Source: Aporrectodea caliginosa (lineage: Eukaryota; Annelida; Clitellata; Crassiclitellata; Lumbricidae). From it: DNA of 64,000 nucleotides. Positions 29,175 through 40,239 of the stretch are shown in pieces. Where the stretch lies: positions 1,039,501 to 1,103,500 of the forward strand of contig JACEVL010000154.1 in NCBI GenBank assembly GCA_020284085.1. The letters run 5' to 3'. The first letter of the stretch is position 1, and each line of letters opens with the position of its first letter. Under the pieces are notes generated by a model, which was not told where the DNA came from, searched no databases, and worked only from the letters and a program-made list of their open reading frames with translations. Position numbers and translations under genes: made by a program.

Positions 29175-30736
29175 CAGAGCCGTTTTAAGAAGTTTGGGGG
29201 CCCTAGGCAAAAACCCTAACTTTAAACTTAACCCAATTGCCGACTCAATCTCTCAGTCTCAGATATAGAGTATTGCATGAATGCATTGCATGTGCATATG
29301 TCATTTTGTTAAATATATTAATATAGCCTAGTAATAGATTGCTAACACAGCTAACATAGGATAGGATACTACAAGTGTTAAAAAATAAATGTTTAGTTTA
29401 CTTTAACATTAGGCTTAGGCTACGTTAAAATTCTTATTGTCAATTTGTTATACAAAATAACTCAAACTGAGATTGTAATGAGTAAATGTTTGCTATAATA
29501 GGCTATACATGGATTGTCTGGACATTTTGAAAACATCGCTTTCGTGTTTTGCTCTGAGCAAAGTCTTATATAATATCATCGAAATTCAAATAATCCAACA
29601 CATCTGATTCTATGATCATGAAAGAAGACAGTTTAATCATTCTTGCATCATACGTCTGCGAAGCTTGCTCTTAATTAAATTTACGTTTTAAGAAAGAACG
29701 TTCACCGGTATACGCTACAGTTTTTCGCCATCATTGGCAGAAACATTCGTATTGCAATTTCAACATTTGGAAACGTTGATTCCAGATTGTCATTCTTTAC
29801 CATGGCATAGATTATTGACATAGATGGCGCTGATGTTTTGCAAATGACACTGACATAAATAGGCCTATATATAGTATTTCAGGTGTTCACAGTCTGAAAT
29901 TAGTTCGTGTCGGTCAAGATCTTGAGGATAGAAATTTGAAAGCTTTTTACAGAATTCTCTTATTTGTTTAGCATTTAAATGGACCATTAAGAATATAAAT
30001 CTTCTCCTGATTTCTTAATAACTTCATAAGCTTCTCCGCGTCTGTTTGGTTAATTGATCAATGAGTCGGTGATTGACAAGTAGGTCTGAATTCTATATTT
30101 GTGCTCGCATCCATAACATTGTCATTTGCAGAACTTTCCAGAAATGATCTAGGGCCTATATATACACTTTGTTATAATTTAAAATAATTTAGAATGTGAC
30201 TAGAATAGGCCTATAGGACTGAGAGACTTCATATTAAAAATTAATATTAACCTACCAAGACATAAAAATTCTTTGACATTTTTTTAGGTAGATTATAAGA
30301 CAAAATGTATAGAGCTGCTCATTTATAGGCTAAATTATAAAGTTGTAAAAAGCAGACGAATGAAGGCGAACAAAATATGTAGGAAGCTGTGTGGACAGCG
30401 TGCGCCATGCGTTAAAATTATAAGCGGGTTCGACATCTCGGTGACCTATTTAGGTCACGTCGACCTGTTTAGATTTATTTCAGTATAACTTCTATAGCGC
30501 TCTGCGCAGACTGCGCTCATTACCAATAATTATAACGGTAACTAAATCTGAATACGTTTGTTTAATATTGTTCTTACTTTGCAGAATTGTAAGAACTTAT
30601 AATACTGTTCAGTAATATTATCGTATTGCTATTAAAGGTCGCGATTTAGTTTTTCTTTCTGGGCCGCCGCGGGGCCCCTCTGTTGCGCGGGGCCCTAGGC
30701 ACGTGCCTCGCGTGCCTAGGCCTTAAAACGGCACTG
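29175..30736. mobile_element. hAT element copy A (1562 bp), internally decayed
   Basis: Bounded by CAGAGCCGTTTTAAG on the left and CTTAAAACGGCACTG on the right, with an exact 8-bp duplication CCACCCCG at 29167-29174 and 30737-30744. These are hAT hallmarks. On the minus strand, remnants of the C-terminal dimerisation region are visible around 29600-29830 ('FPNVEIAIRMFLPMMAKNCS'). A second copy lies at 44621-46084 in the opposite orientation. It splits the endonuclease of the CR1/Rex-like element. Confidence 0.85.
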
Positions 30737-30946
30737 CCACCCCGACCGGTGGTTCTAGATCTGTGTACAAAGTTATAGCCCCGAATGTGTATAAGATCTA
30801 CTGAGGGCTCGTCTTGCCAAGTTTCAGAGACTGCCAATATATCAACACATAGTTGCTCAAGTAAATTTGTAACCTCATTAAGCTTACCAAGAATACTACG
30901 ACAATTTATATGCATTATAGTGGAGGAACGTGCCTGTGCATTTTTC

Positions 30947-31578
30947 TCCAGTCATTTCATGTTGATGTAAAAGTTTCGTTTTCACTACCAATTTGAAGGT
31001 AATGGTCTGTAGATCAATATTCGTCCGAGGGAAAGCATGCAGATAAAAAATGAGGCGTCGGGGCTCGAAAACCCCCTCTGACCTATGGGAAATATGTGTA
31101 TTATCTCCAGTCATTTCAAATAGATGCAAAAGTTTCTTTTTCAGTACCAATTTGAAGGTAATGGTCTATAGACCAATATTGGTCTGAGGGAAAGCATTCA
31201 GATAAAAAAAGAAGCGTGGGGATTGAAAAGCCCCTCCAGCCTATGTAAAACATGTGGATTTTGCTCCAGTCTTTCCAGCAGATGCATAAGTTTCGTTTTT
31301 CAGTACCAATTTGAAGGTAATGGTCTCTAGATCAATTTTGGTCCGAGGGGAAAGCATTCACATTGAAAAATGAAGCAGGGGGTTCGAAACCCCCCCCTCC
31401 GTCCTTTGCGAAATATGTGGATTTTACTCCAGTCATTTAAAATAGATGCAAAAGTTTCTTTTTCAGTACCAATTTGAAGGTAATGGTGTATAGATCAATA
31501 CTGGTCCGAGGGGAAAGCATTCAGATAAAAAAATAAAGCGTGGGGGTTCGAAAGCCCCTGGCCTATGCGAAATATGTA
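30947..31578. repeat. Four tandem ~159-bp repeat units
   Basis: Units begin TCCAGTC at 30947, 31106, 31265 and 31428 (lengths 159, 159, 163 and about 151). Each contains CAGTACCAATTTGAAGGTAA (CACTACCAATT in unit 1), AAAGCATTCAGATAAAAAA-like sequence, and a hairpin of the form GGGG-TTCGAAA-CCCC. Divergence between units is around 10-20 percent by eye. No coding frame persists through all units. The array starts immediately upstream of the truncated start of the minus-strand CR1/Rex-like element. Confidence 0.85.
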
Positions 31579-32040
31579 AACTGTTGTAACTTTTGATTGG
31601 ATGGTCCGATCTGAACATAATTATGTGGTATGTATGGATTCAGAATCCGGAGTTGCATGTGATATTAACATGTATACTGCCGTGCTAAGGAAGAAGACAG
31701 TAACTCAATTTTTTGCGGTTTTGAGTTAGCACTGGTTTCGACATCTAGACAACATGTTCTATCATATATAAAATCAAGGAAACAGTATCTGCCCGGTAAC
31801 ATGGCAAAAAATAGGAAAGAAATTCACAGTATCTCATCTGAGGATCATCATTCTAAGCAAAAAAACAGTAACTCAAGTTACTGTGTTGTTGCTTAGTAGG
31901 CCTATATGGAATTATTACGCATGACTGTGTAGTTGTCTTTTTTAGCAATGAGCAAACAGTAACTCACTGGACAGTATGATAATGATTATATACCTTTTCG
32001 TTACTGCTGCCCATGGCAACCGCCGTACTACGTAATTAGT

Positions 32041-32098
32041 ACGTATGTATAATTATATATATGTATATATTTATATATATATATGTATATATATGTGC

Positions 32099-32145
<47 letters not shown>

Positions 32146-32344
32146 TATATACATACACACACATATATATATGTGTGTATATATATATGTATATATACAT
32201 ATATACATATATATATACATATCTAAATATGTACATATATGCATATATATATATAAATATATACATATATACATATATACATACATATATATATACATAT
32301 ATGTGTATATATATGTATATAATATATGTACATAGATGTATGTG

Positions 32345-32398
<54 letters not shown>

Positions 32399-32515
32399 TA
32401 TACGTATATATATTATGTACTTATGTGTATTTATATATGTGCGTGTATGAATATGTGTATATATATGTACCTATGTGTATATATGCGTGTATTATTATTA
32501 TTATTATTATTATTA
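32041..32515. repeat. TA-rich microsatellite with (ATT)n end
   Basis: About 470 bp of ATAT/ATAC/GTAT repeats, including a pure (TA)n run near 32355-32395, ending in an (ATT)n tract (32490-32513). The Tyr/Ile-rich frames on both strands are artefacts. Confidence 0.9.
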
Positions 32516-32602
32516 GACTGTTATTTATAGTGCGCCTAAACAAAATTGGAATCTTGCACATGTATGTACATTTATATGTATATGTGTATGTGTAGTCCTA
32601 TA

Positions 32603-33310
32603 TATCATCGCCTGAGAATTATCCTCGCGTATCTCCATTTTCCAAAATTCCGAGATAATCGAGGTTGAAGTTTGGGCCACATTTTGTGGAAAAATAAGAA
32701 ATTCAATGCAATAATGAGGGCATTATCAAATTACAGTTCACACAGAGACGTTATATTAAAACATAAACATTGCATAAAGACCCTGCATTAAAAAAATTAA
32801 CGATTAGAGCTGTTTTTCAGAAATTTGTGAAAATTTTGTATAAAATGGATTTACAAATATTACGAATCATCCTACGAAAAACAAAGACATGAAATGATTA
32901 AATCAAGCAACGATCAATTATTAGAAAGTGTTTTCGTTAAAATATTCATGGATATAGTCCGGATTTTTAAAAGAAACACTTTTAATTGTCTGGATATGCG
33001 ACACTTTAATCCCGGTAAGCGCACAGGTTTATACCGTTGTATCTCCTGCTCATCCAATCAACGACGAGCTTTCTCTGGACATACAACAACAGACACTGCT
33101 ACACAACGAATGCTGTGTGGAGATACGATATAATGTTTCTGAAAACAGGACATACGACAGTATATTTTGTTGAATATCTTTAAAACGACTTGTCGTATCT
33201 CTTAGCCATTGAAACTGAAGAAAGATCCAAAAAATTCTGCTACAAACCAACTCTAAACTGCTTTTCGAAAAAAAGTGGAGATACGACAAGATAATTCTCA
33301 GGCGACGATA
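32603..33310. mobile_element. MITE-like element with TATC(A/G)TCGCCTGAGAATTAT ends
   Basis: The left end TATCATCGCCTGAGAATTAT (32603) and the reverse complement of the right end (TATCGTCGCCTGAGAATTAT, ending 33310) match except for one base. Sub-terminal CGTATCTCC and internal GTATCTC/GAGATAC motifs recur several times (about 33040, 33120, 33195, 33275). Length is about 708 bp. A 79-codon plus-strand frame inside is unconvincing. It is embedded in TA-rich microsatellite, so the target duplication cannot be read. Confidence 0.6.
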
Positions 33311-33404
33311 TGTATGTGTATGTGTATATATTCATGCATAGGTACGTGTAAGTACATATATGTATATAACCCTGAAGCACAGGCTACTTAATATTGTCAC
33401 CTTG

Positions 33405-35470
33405 TCACCTTGTGCTGTCGATTCGCTGAATCCTAGCGACCGTCATAGTCAGCCTTCTCCATGTGTTCCGATCTCTCGTCGCCTCTCTCAGCTCCGGAAT
33501 GTTCATCATCATCGTCTCGTGTATCTCCTCCATCCATCTCTTTCTTGGTCGTCCTCTTCCTCGTCTTCCCTCCCCACACGCCAGCATCATCTCCTTTTCC
33601 ATGCCATCCGCCCGCATCACATGGCCAAAATACATCACTTTTTGTCTCGCCGCTCTTTGTCTCAATGTCATCTCTCCTCTTAAGTGTCCTATCTCTTCCA
33701 GTATATGTTCATTTGTTTTCTTCTCAGTCCAGGGGACCCTCAGCATTTTCCTCCAAATCCACATTTCGCATGCTTCGATTTTCTTCTCTAGTGCTTTGGT
33801 TTTTGTCCAAGTCTCGCACCCGTACAGCACCACTGGTATTATCATTGCTTTAACAATTCTTGTTTTCGTTTCCAGACTCACCGCTTTATCCTTCCATATC
33901 TTTTCCAATCCCTGCATTGCTCCTTTTCCCAGAGTAATTCTTCGGCGTATCTCTCTCTCGCATCCCCCTCCCTATCTATTGTAGCTCCCAGGAAACAGAA
34001 GCTCGATACCACCTCAATCTCTTCTCCATCTACTTCGAAGCTTCTCCAGCTCTCTGTGGTCATAATTTTAGTCTTTTTTATGTTGAAGTACAATCCTGCT
34101 TTCTCACTTTCAAGCCTTAGTTTCCTGATGTTGTTTTTCAGTACTTCCTTTTCCCCCGCCAACAGTGTTGTGTCATCCGCATACCTTAAGTTGTTGACAA
34201 CCTTTCCAGCTATCCTCACTCCTTCCGCCTCATCATCAAATCCTGCCTCTCTCATGATCCTTTCTGCGTATAGAATGAACAGGTACGGTGATAGTATACA
34301 TCCCTGTCTTACTCCCTTCTTTATTTGGAAACTTGCTGTTTCTCCGTGTTCCGTCCTCACCACTGCTATCTGGTTGGAATATAAGTTCCTGAGGAGAGTT
34401 ATCAGGTGCACAGGTATTCCCATTTCTCTCAAAGTCTTCCACATGAGATCGTGGTTTACACAATCAAATGCCTTGCTGTAGTCTATAAAACATAGGTGGA
34501 CCTCTTGTCCAAATTCCCTCTGTCTTTCCATTATCCATCTCAGGTTTGCAATATGATCTCTTGTGCCTCTCCCTTTCCTGAAGCCGGCTTGGGTTTTCGG
34601 CAGTTCTCGCTCTATCCTGCTCTCCATTCTTTTGTGTATGATCTTGAGGAGTATCTTGCTTGTATGTGATATCAGCGCTATAGTTCTGTAGTTCTCGCAG
34701 TCTCTCGCATCTCCTTTTTTGAAGATGGGTATGAATATCGATTTACCCCAATCTTTCGGCCATTCTTCTGTTTCCCATATTAAGTTGCACAAAGTTGTTA
34801 TCTCCTTTGTTATTCCATCACCAGCCGCTTTAATCAATTCAATAGGGATTTCGTCTGCGCCTGGTGTCTTGTTATCACTTATTTGCGTGATTGCCCATTC
34901 TACCTCCGCCTCCATAATCCCCGGTTCTTTTTCGTAGTCCTCTGTGGTCGTCTTTTCTCCTCTGATCTCGTCGTCGTCTGTGTTATAGAGAGCTTCCGTA
35001 TATTCTCTCCATCTGTTCTTTATCTCCTCCCCGTCACCTATTATTCCTCCGTTTCCATTTTTTAGTGACCCATTTCGTGGTGTAAACTTGCCAGTTATTT
35101 TCCTCATCATCGCGAACATCTCTCTGGTTCTTCCCTTTTTTCCCTCTATTTCCATTTCCTTGCATCGGTCATTTAGGTATTTGTCTTTGTCTTTCCTTGC
35201 CTGTTTCTGGAATTTACCATTCAACACCCTCACCTGATTTCTGTTCCCCGCTGCTCTCGCCCCTCTCCTTTCTTCCGCTATTTTGATTGCCTCCACAGTT
35301 AGCCATGGTGATATATTCTTTCTCTCCCTCCTGGGTACATGAGTGATTGCCTCCTCGTGCACCACCTTCTTCATCTCTTCCCACATGTCGTCAGCATTTA
35401 TCGCTTCATCCAGATGTAATGCCTCAAATCTGTTCTTTATCTCTTCTCTGTACTCTGGTATCTGCCTCAA
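33405..35470 (-). pseudogene. RTE-type reverse transcriptase, 5'-truncated, one frameshift
   Basis: A 530-codon frame (33878-35470) contains 'TPGADEIPIELIKAAGD', 'FIPIFKKGDARDCENYRTIA', 'QAGFRKGRGTRDHIANLRW', motif A 'FIDYSKAFDCVNHDLM', 'GVRQGCILSPYLF' and 'RYADDTTLLAGEK'. After a frameshift near 33900 it continues (33405-33917) with 'VVLYGCETWTKTKALEKKI', 'CEMWIWRKMLRVPWTEKKT' and 'GRGRPRKRWMEEIH'. This order is characteristic of the RTE/BovB group. The endonuclease is missing, and the copy is truncated at about 35490. Catalytic residues of the RT are intact. It lies inside the large TIR element. Confidence 0.85.
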
Positions 35471-35489
35471 ATTCGTATCTCAAATCTGT

Positions 35490-35911
35490 TCTTTATCTTG
35501 AGATAAAGAACTTAATATTGAGCATAGCTTAAATTTGACAGATTTTGCCTAATTTTTTATTTTAGTTTTTTACTATGTGAAACACATACAACTTTGATTC
35601 CTAAATATTTACAACTCCGTTACTTAATAAATACACAATACAATATACCGCCACTGTTTATAATTAGTGATTAATTAGTATTAAGTGTGCATTAAATTAT
35701 TACACAGCAACCTAAATTATTTTGACGACAAATTATCTACATGTACCATTAAATAAATTCATTTTAATAGAAAAATAATGTAACGGAGTTGTAGTAACGG
35801 AGTTGTAAAATATTAATAATTAAGTCTCCATGCTCACCGGACGAGTTAAGATACAAAAATAGTTAGTTTATAGTGGCCAGGCTGTCAGTTTCAATATTAT
35901 TTTTGAAGGAA

Positions 35912-35917
<6 letters not shown>
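35490..35917. other. Unassigned AT-rich sequence
   Basis: A short duplicated motif CTCAAATCTGTTCTTTATCT occurs at the RTE truncation point (about 35425 and 35479). The rest is AT-rich and includes the phrase AACGGAGTTGTA twice (about 35783 and 35797), with ACGGAGTTGTAGGCC again near 36635. No gene recognised. Confidence 0.3.

Positions 35918-35954
<37 letters not shown>
35918..35954. repeat. (TA)n microsatellite, left of mariner
   Basis: Pure TA repeat that provides the target for the mariner at 35955-36557. The same tract resumes at 36558-36612. Confidence 0.85.
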
Positions 35955-35957
<3 letters not shown>

Positions 35958-36554
35958 GGTGGTTCAATAAAAAGTAAGCCAAACGCTTGGTCGCTCCTAT
36001 TTGGTCTTCATTGATCCTGGAGTAAAAATTAACGGAGCCTATTATCGCGACGTTCTGCTGTCAGAACATCTTCTACCTGTTATAAGAAATCCAGCCCCAG
36101 AAGGCTGCTTTGTTTTTCGACAGGACAGTGCCCCAACCTACAGAGCCAGAGAAACCATCGAAATGCTAACAAGAGAGACACCAGACTTTATTTCTCCAAC
36201 ATTATGGCCTCCGAACAGTCCAGATCTAAATCCTGTCGACAATAAAGTATGGAGCGTTGTTATGCAAGAGCGAGTCAATCAGATAGTAATCCATGATGTA
36301 CACGATCTGAAGCAACGCTTGTTGGAAATGTGGGGTGGTCTGGATCAGAAGATAATCGACGATGCTGTTGCCCAATGGCGCCAGCGCCTCCAGGCTTGCG
36401 TGCAGGCAGAAGGAGCACATTTTGAACATATTCTTTAATTAAATAACCAAACCATACTACTGAGAGTTTCGTCGCAAAAATATTAAATACTGTTTTCGTG
36501 TTAGAACTACTCATTATGACGTACAAAGTTTGGCTTACTTTTCATTGAACCATC

Positions 36555-36557
<3 letters not shown>
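35955..36557 (+). mobile_element. Internally deleted mariner (603 bp)
   Basis: The TIRs read CACGGTGGTTCAATAAAAAG on the left and the near reverse complement on the right (ending CATCGTG at 36557), flanked by TA on both sides in a TA microsatellite. Only the catalytic C-terminal part of the transposase remains (36001-36438). The 5' half of the gene is deleted. Confidence 0.8.
36001..36438 (+). pseudogene. Mariner-like transposase, catalytic C-terminal part
   Basis: A 145-codon open frame: 'FIDPGVKINGAYYRDVLL', the second catalytic Asp in 'FRQDSAP', the third in 'PPNSPDLNPVDNKVW', and C-terminal 'VAQWRQRLQACV'. Exactly 37 residues separate the two Asp, so this is a DD37D-type spacing, as in maT-like members of the IS630/Tc1/mariner superfamily. 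The N-terminal HTH and the first Asp are missing, so the product cannot be active. The same arrangement occurs at 52075-52507. Confidence 0.8.
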
Positions 36558-36607
<50 letters not shown>

Positions 36608-36612
36608 TATAT
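36558..36612. repeat. (TA)n microsatellite, right of mariner
   Basis: Continuation of the TA tract after the mariner insertion. It fades into ATATACATATATAT. Confidence 0.85.
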
Positions 36613-37291
36613 GCAAAGTGCAATAAATACAGTCACGGAGTTGTAGGCCTAAATCTTTTTTATACTATTACATTACCGGATAAATTTCCGAAAAATTGTC
36701 AACATAAGCAAACGTCCATATTGATTTCTTGTTGGTAAAATCAATGCAGACATGCTCCCTGCTATCGAAGATTATGTAAAAAAATAAAAAATTATAACGT
36801 TGAGTATATAACAAAAATCAGAAAATTATAACGCTGTAAAGTCTTATTAATAATACACTCTGAGTCCCATAATTAGCATAGTATTTCTAGTTACTGCTTT
36901 CATGCTTAGCAGCAAACCGATTTCAAATAATTATATACTAAGCAAAAACACAGTATCTCATTTTTATATAATTTTTACGCAAATATAACAAAAAGTAACT
37001 TTAGATAAAAATTTAACTCATTTAAATATAACTGTATGCAAAAATTCAGAAACATTGTAATTTAATTTCTGGTTGAATTAAACAGATTTCTTCTTTTCCT
37101 TTTTACTCAGATTCGTCTTTTTTGAGTTACTGTCTTCTTGGTTTTTACGGCAGTATATTACACATAGAAGTAGTGATGGTGCCAGTGTTGGTGCATATCC
37201 ACAAAACTAAAGAAAGTGTCATAGGAAAGTTGCTAATAAACCGGCTATAACAAATTGAACGTATATATAGTTAAGTATTGTTCTTATCCAG

Positions 37292-37648
37292 CTACTTCGC
37301 ACATGTACACTTGCAAAGACGTGTGCATTTCAATTTTGCCTTCATGCACTTGCAGAGACAGCAGGTACTTGTGCAAGTGCACTTCGCATCAAGGTGGAAT
37401 ACATCCCTGGCGAGGGGCAGCGAGGTCCATATGGGAAGCAGCTTGCCTTCCTCCTCCTTCCACCCATGATTAGTGGGGTTGTTCAAAGGCATCATGGACC
37501 TATGAGCTGTTGTCCATATGCTCGCTTGGAATACACTTCTTTTGAGATGTTGATCCAAAGCATCGGTTGTTGGGGGAATTCTCTCCACGTCCCTAGTCTT
37601 CTGTGAGAACACCTTCATTTTTTTTGTTGCTTTTTCGTCTTTTTTCAT
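37292..37648 (-). pseudogene. Cys-rich C-terminal domain of a transposon-linked protein
   Basis: Minus-strand frame with 'VERIPPTTDALDQHLKRSVF', then 'WGW/NHGWKEEEGKLLPIWTS'-type residues, then a Cys-rich end 'CTSTCCLCKCMKAKLKCTRL' plus 'CKCTC'. The pattern 'PPT..AL..H..RA..Q...W', a Trp-rich middle and C-x-C/C-x3-C-x-C repeats matches a domain I recall from many repetitive invertebrate proteins associated with mobile elements, but I cannot name its family. The frame has no clear start and is isolated, so it is a fragment. Confidence 0.45.
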
Positions 37649-37659
37649 GAAAAAGTGGT

Positions 37660-37862
37660 TACATTGTCACAAGCTTCATTTTTCGCCCCCCTTGGCGCCC
37701 GCGCCCCTGCCATACTCATGCATAATAGTTACTTTTTTGTACTTTTTTAGCTATTCTTGCCTGATTTCTTTAACAAAAAATTTTTCTAAAGCCTCATTTT
37801 GTGCCCCCCCCTGTTCTGCGCCCGGGGGCGGCCGCCCCCCCTCGTTACGCAACTGCCGGATA
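37660..37862. mobile_element. Terminal fragment of a C/G-rich MITE
   Basis: Two similar blocks, CATTTTTCGCCCCCCTTGGC and CATTTTGTGCCCCCCCCTG, are followed by GGGGGCGGCCGCCCCCCC and TCGTTACGCAACTGCCGG. Read on the minus strand this begins CAGTTGCGTAACGAGGGGG, a form common at the ends of hAT-type elements (compare CAGTGGCGTAG at 3772). The other end and a target duplication were not found. Confidence 0.35.
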
Positions 37863-38280
37863 TGACATTCAGTCTTGTATCACACTTCCCAAGCAGCTTT
37901 ATATGTCTGGAAGATTGGAATATTTAGTGAATTAGATGGACCGCAGCACAAGGTGTTTACTGTGGCTAAACTCATTACTTGGTGATGGCAGGCCAACCAC
38001 AGGAGCTCTCGACCTACCTTGTCTTCCAGCAGAATGCACACTCCGTTGAAGAGCTCAGTGTTGAGAACTCCAGGAGATTATGAATGGCCATGGATTCATT
38101 GTATCCTGTCCCATAGGCTAATTTCGGCACACGGAAAAGTTAAAGTGTTAAATATGAGTTCTTAAATTTCATTGGCAAATGGTAAATTTGAAAATTCACT
38201 TCTGAAAATATGTCTGCCAAAAACACAGAAAGTGGTCACCATGACCATCAACAAGAACTTTACACTTTTTTCAAAATACC

Positions 38281-38340
<60 letters not shown>

Positions 38341-39067
38341 TAACACAACAGAAACTATTTGAATCTCATCTCCATGACAAATGTTGGGTTGTTGACCAAG
38401 TTATACGACATCAAGATTTACCGCTAATGCTACTATATGGTAATATTTCTATGTCATTGAGCACCATCTTCCAGCTGGAATAAGATGCTGAAATTTTATC
38501 TTAATAATACTATTGTCAGGTCTAACAAACTGAGAGGGTGCCCTGATTTCTAGCGTGAACTTTGTTTTTGTGGACCACACTAATAAACCTGCTATACAAT
38601 TTGTACAGAACCAAGATAGATTCATTTTGTTCACTTGGGCACACACATAATGACATCTCCTAGTGTAAAGGGTACATTTTAGCACTCTACATAAATCAAC
38701 TAATATACGAGAACAGCAATTACACTTAACTAATGCAATTCTAGGCTAAGTCAAACCCAGAAAGCAAACCAAAAAAATAGGAAAACCACTTACCTAATGC
38801 AAATCTAAGCGCTAACTCAAACTCAGAAAGCAAACCAAAACTAGTAAAACCAAAAAGGAAAACACGACACTGGTCAATCGAACAAAATGCGAGGAATATA
38901 AAACAACAGAATAACAGTAGCGAAAATGAAAACATGAGCTACCATGGGATTTATGTCTAACACTGCAGGATAGACTAGTGACAGGCGACACTAGGGTCGA
39001 AGTATAAGATCATTTCAAGAGTTTTAAGAGTTCCAACCACCTGGAACAACCTGTTGACCTTATTTAC
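37863..39067. other. Unassigned sequence with a (GTAA)n tract and a short duplication
   Basis: A (GTAA)n microsatellite lies at 38282-38340. A short direct duplication lies at about 38732-38776 and 38796-38840 (AGAAAGCAAACCAAAA in both). Minus-strand frames at 38449-38685 and 38741-38935 show no recognisable motif. No TIR found. Confidence 0.35.
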
Positions 39068-39074
39068 TTAGTAG

Positions 39075-39371
39075 ATATTTTTATGCAATGTGCGAGATAA
39101 AAAGTTCCTGTCGTCTTTGTTGGCAAGGGCAAATGGGTTTGTTTTGGAGCACAGGGTATAATGAGATGTGTCCTGACACTCTCTACAGAGGATGTGCCGC
39201 GGGTTATTAAAAATTGCTCTGAAGAAGATGTCATCAGCTTGACTCGTCAAGGTTGTTACAGAGGGAGAAGTTTGATTGACTTGGTTTGTTGCATAAACTT
39301 CTCCATACAATCATGGTCCCATATACCCCACCATGCCAGTGAAGCATACATCAACTGCACTACTGTTGTGG
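39075..39371 (-). pseudogene. Jockey-like LINE C-terminal fragment, older copy
   Basis: Minus-strand frames give 'LMYASLAWWGIWDHD', 'FRAIFNNPRHIL' and the terminal 'DDRNFLSRTLHKNIY', equivalent to the C-terminus at 26116-26573 but more diverged. It abuts the tail of the younger copy at 39372. Confidence 0.6.
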
Positions 39372-40235
39372 AGTAAGAAAGTAAGTATATTCTTTAATAT
39401 ACCAATTGCATATCCACACTTTGGTGTACACTGTGCATGCATTTATACAGAGTATAACATTCTTATAATAAACGATCTGCATGTGAGATTGTCCGCTTTT
39501 GGAATAAAGCGGTCATTTAGTCTTGGGCAGAGGGAGTAGGAAAGCGGCCTTTTTGGGGGGAGTAGCCAATGGCGTACATGCTCAGGGTTCCCCAAGACCG
39601 CAGATCTATAAGAGGCGTGAGTCAGTAACGTGGCACAGATGTTCAAACGTTGGACTGTCTTCTGGCAGATTTCGCAGACGAATCAGACACTGCATCGCAA
39701 CCTGCAGGCGGTTCTTTTCTTGTTGCCCGGCAAACCCCACCAGGCCATCATAGAGCATTCGGGCCACCATTGTAGCACGAACCACATCATATAGCATAGG
39801 GCCTGAAAGACCATGTGCCACAAGGATGTGAAAGGCATACAGCGCTTTTCTGGCCTGACAACATATACGGGTGCCTCGAAACTCAAAGTTTCGGTCATCG
39901 TAATGCCAAGATGACCATGCTGGAGACGCTTGTCAGTCCCGGGGTGACTTTCGGGACCGCGTCATGCCCAGAACGCCCTTGTGGCTGACGAATCACCATC
40001 TCGCAGGTCTTTTTTGAGTTAAGTTTTAACTTACAGGTTGCAGCCCACTCTGAGATGTGGTCTAGCTCTGCCGCGACCGTTGCACTATGGTATCAACAGA
40101 TAAGTGTCGTCAGCATGTTTGATTAACCTGTTTGATGCGTGGACCGGCATGAGTTTTGATATAGCTGGTATAAAGTTAACTGGTCCCAAACTCGATCCCT
40201 GAACTATGCTGGCGCGAATGGTCATAATTGCAGAA
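39372..40235 (-). pseudogene. Jockey-like LINE reverse transcriptase 3' half with tail
   Basis: From 40235 downwards on the minus strand: 'TIRASIVQGSSLGPVNFI' (the box after motif B), 'LIKHADDTYLLIP' (YADD box), damaged 'EWAATCKLKLNSKKT', then 'AHGLSGPMLYDVVRATMVAR', 'LSYSLCPRLNDRFIPK' and 'FIIRMLYSV' (39443). A UTR with TTAAAGAATATACTTACTT and a CTTA tail ends at about 39372. Several frameshifts. Truncated just before motif A. Confidence 0.7.
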
Positions 40236-40239
40236 ATTA

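Larger units (their letters stand above)
26795..30945 (-). mobile_element. CR1/Rex-like LINE, interrupted twice
   Basis: On the minus strand, from 30945 downwards: endonuclease start 'MHINCRSILGKLNEV' and 'LAVSETWQDEPSVDLIHI' (30737-30915); then, after the hAT insertion, 'GGVGLFVKDQLDYQSVELI', 'VVYRPPGQDLEAF' (28962-29174) and 'TATSSTLIDN'; a linker 'MAEKFNNYFSGIAQELKDK' (27978-28172); and the C-terminus 'IRIFQTSEFMFKYFHNQLP' (27183-27388). The tail is a (TTATGG)-like repeat at 26798-26822. The RT core is absent; an RTE fragment (27388-27978) occupies its place. The protein resembles 22187-25492. Confidence 0.75.
31673..37157. mobile_element. Large TIR-bounded element, heavily invaded
   Basis: The outer ends are inverted repeats: TATACTGCCG at 31673, then AAGAAGACAGTAACTCAA, mirrored at 37112-37157. 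The outermost dinucleotide is TA on both sides, so a TA duplication is possible. Inside both ends the motif CAGTAACTCA or CAGTATCTCA recurs (about 31699, 31831, 31865 and 31959 on the left; about 36948 and 37118 on the right). The interior is a microsatellite, a MITE, an RTE and a mariner. No own transposase recognised. Confidence 0.55.

Noticed and set aside
30947..31578. CRISPR-like or tRNA array
   Set aside because: The units are contiguous ~159-bp tandem repeats without spacers, and the TTCGAAA hairpins lack the rest of a tRNA fold.
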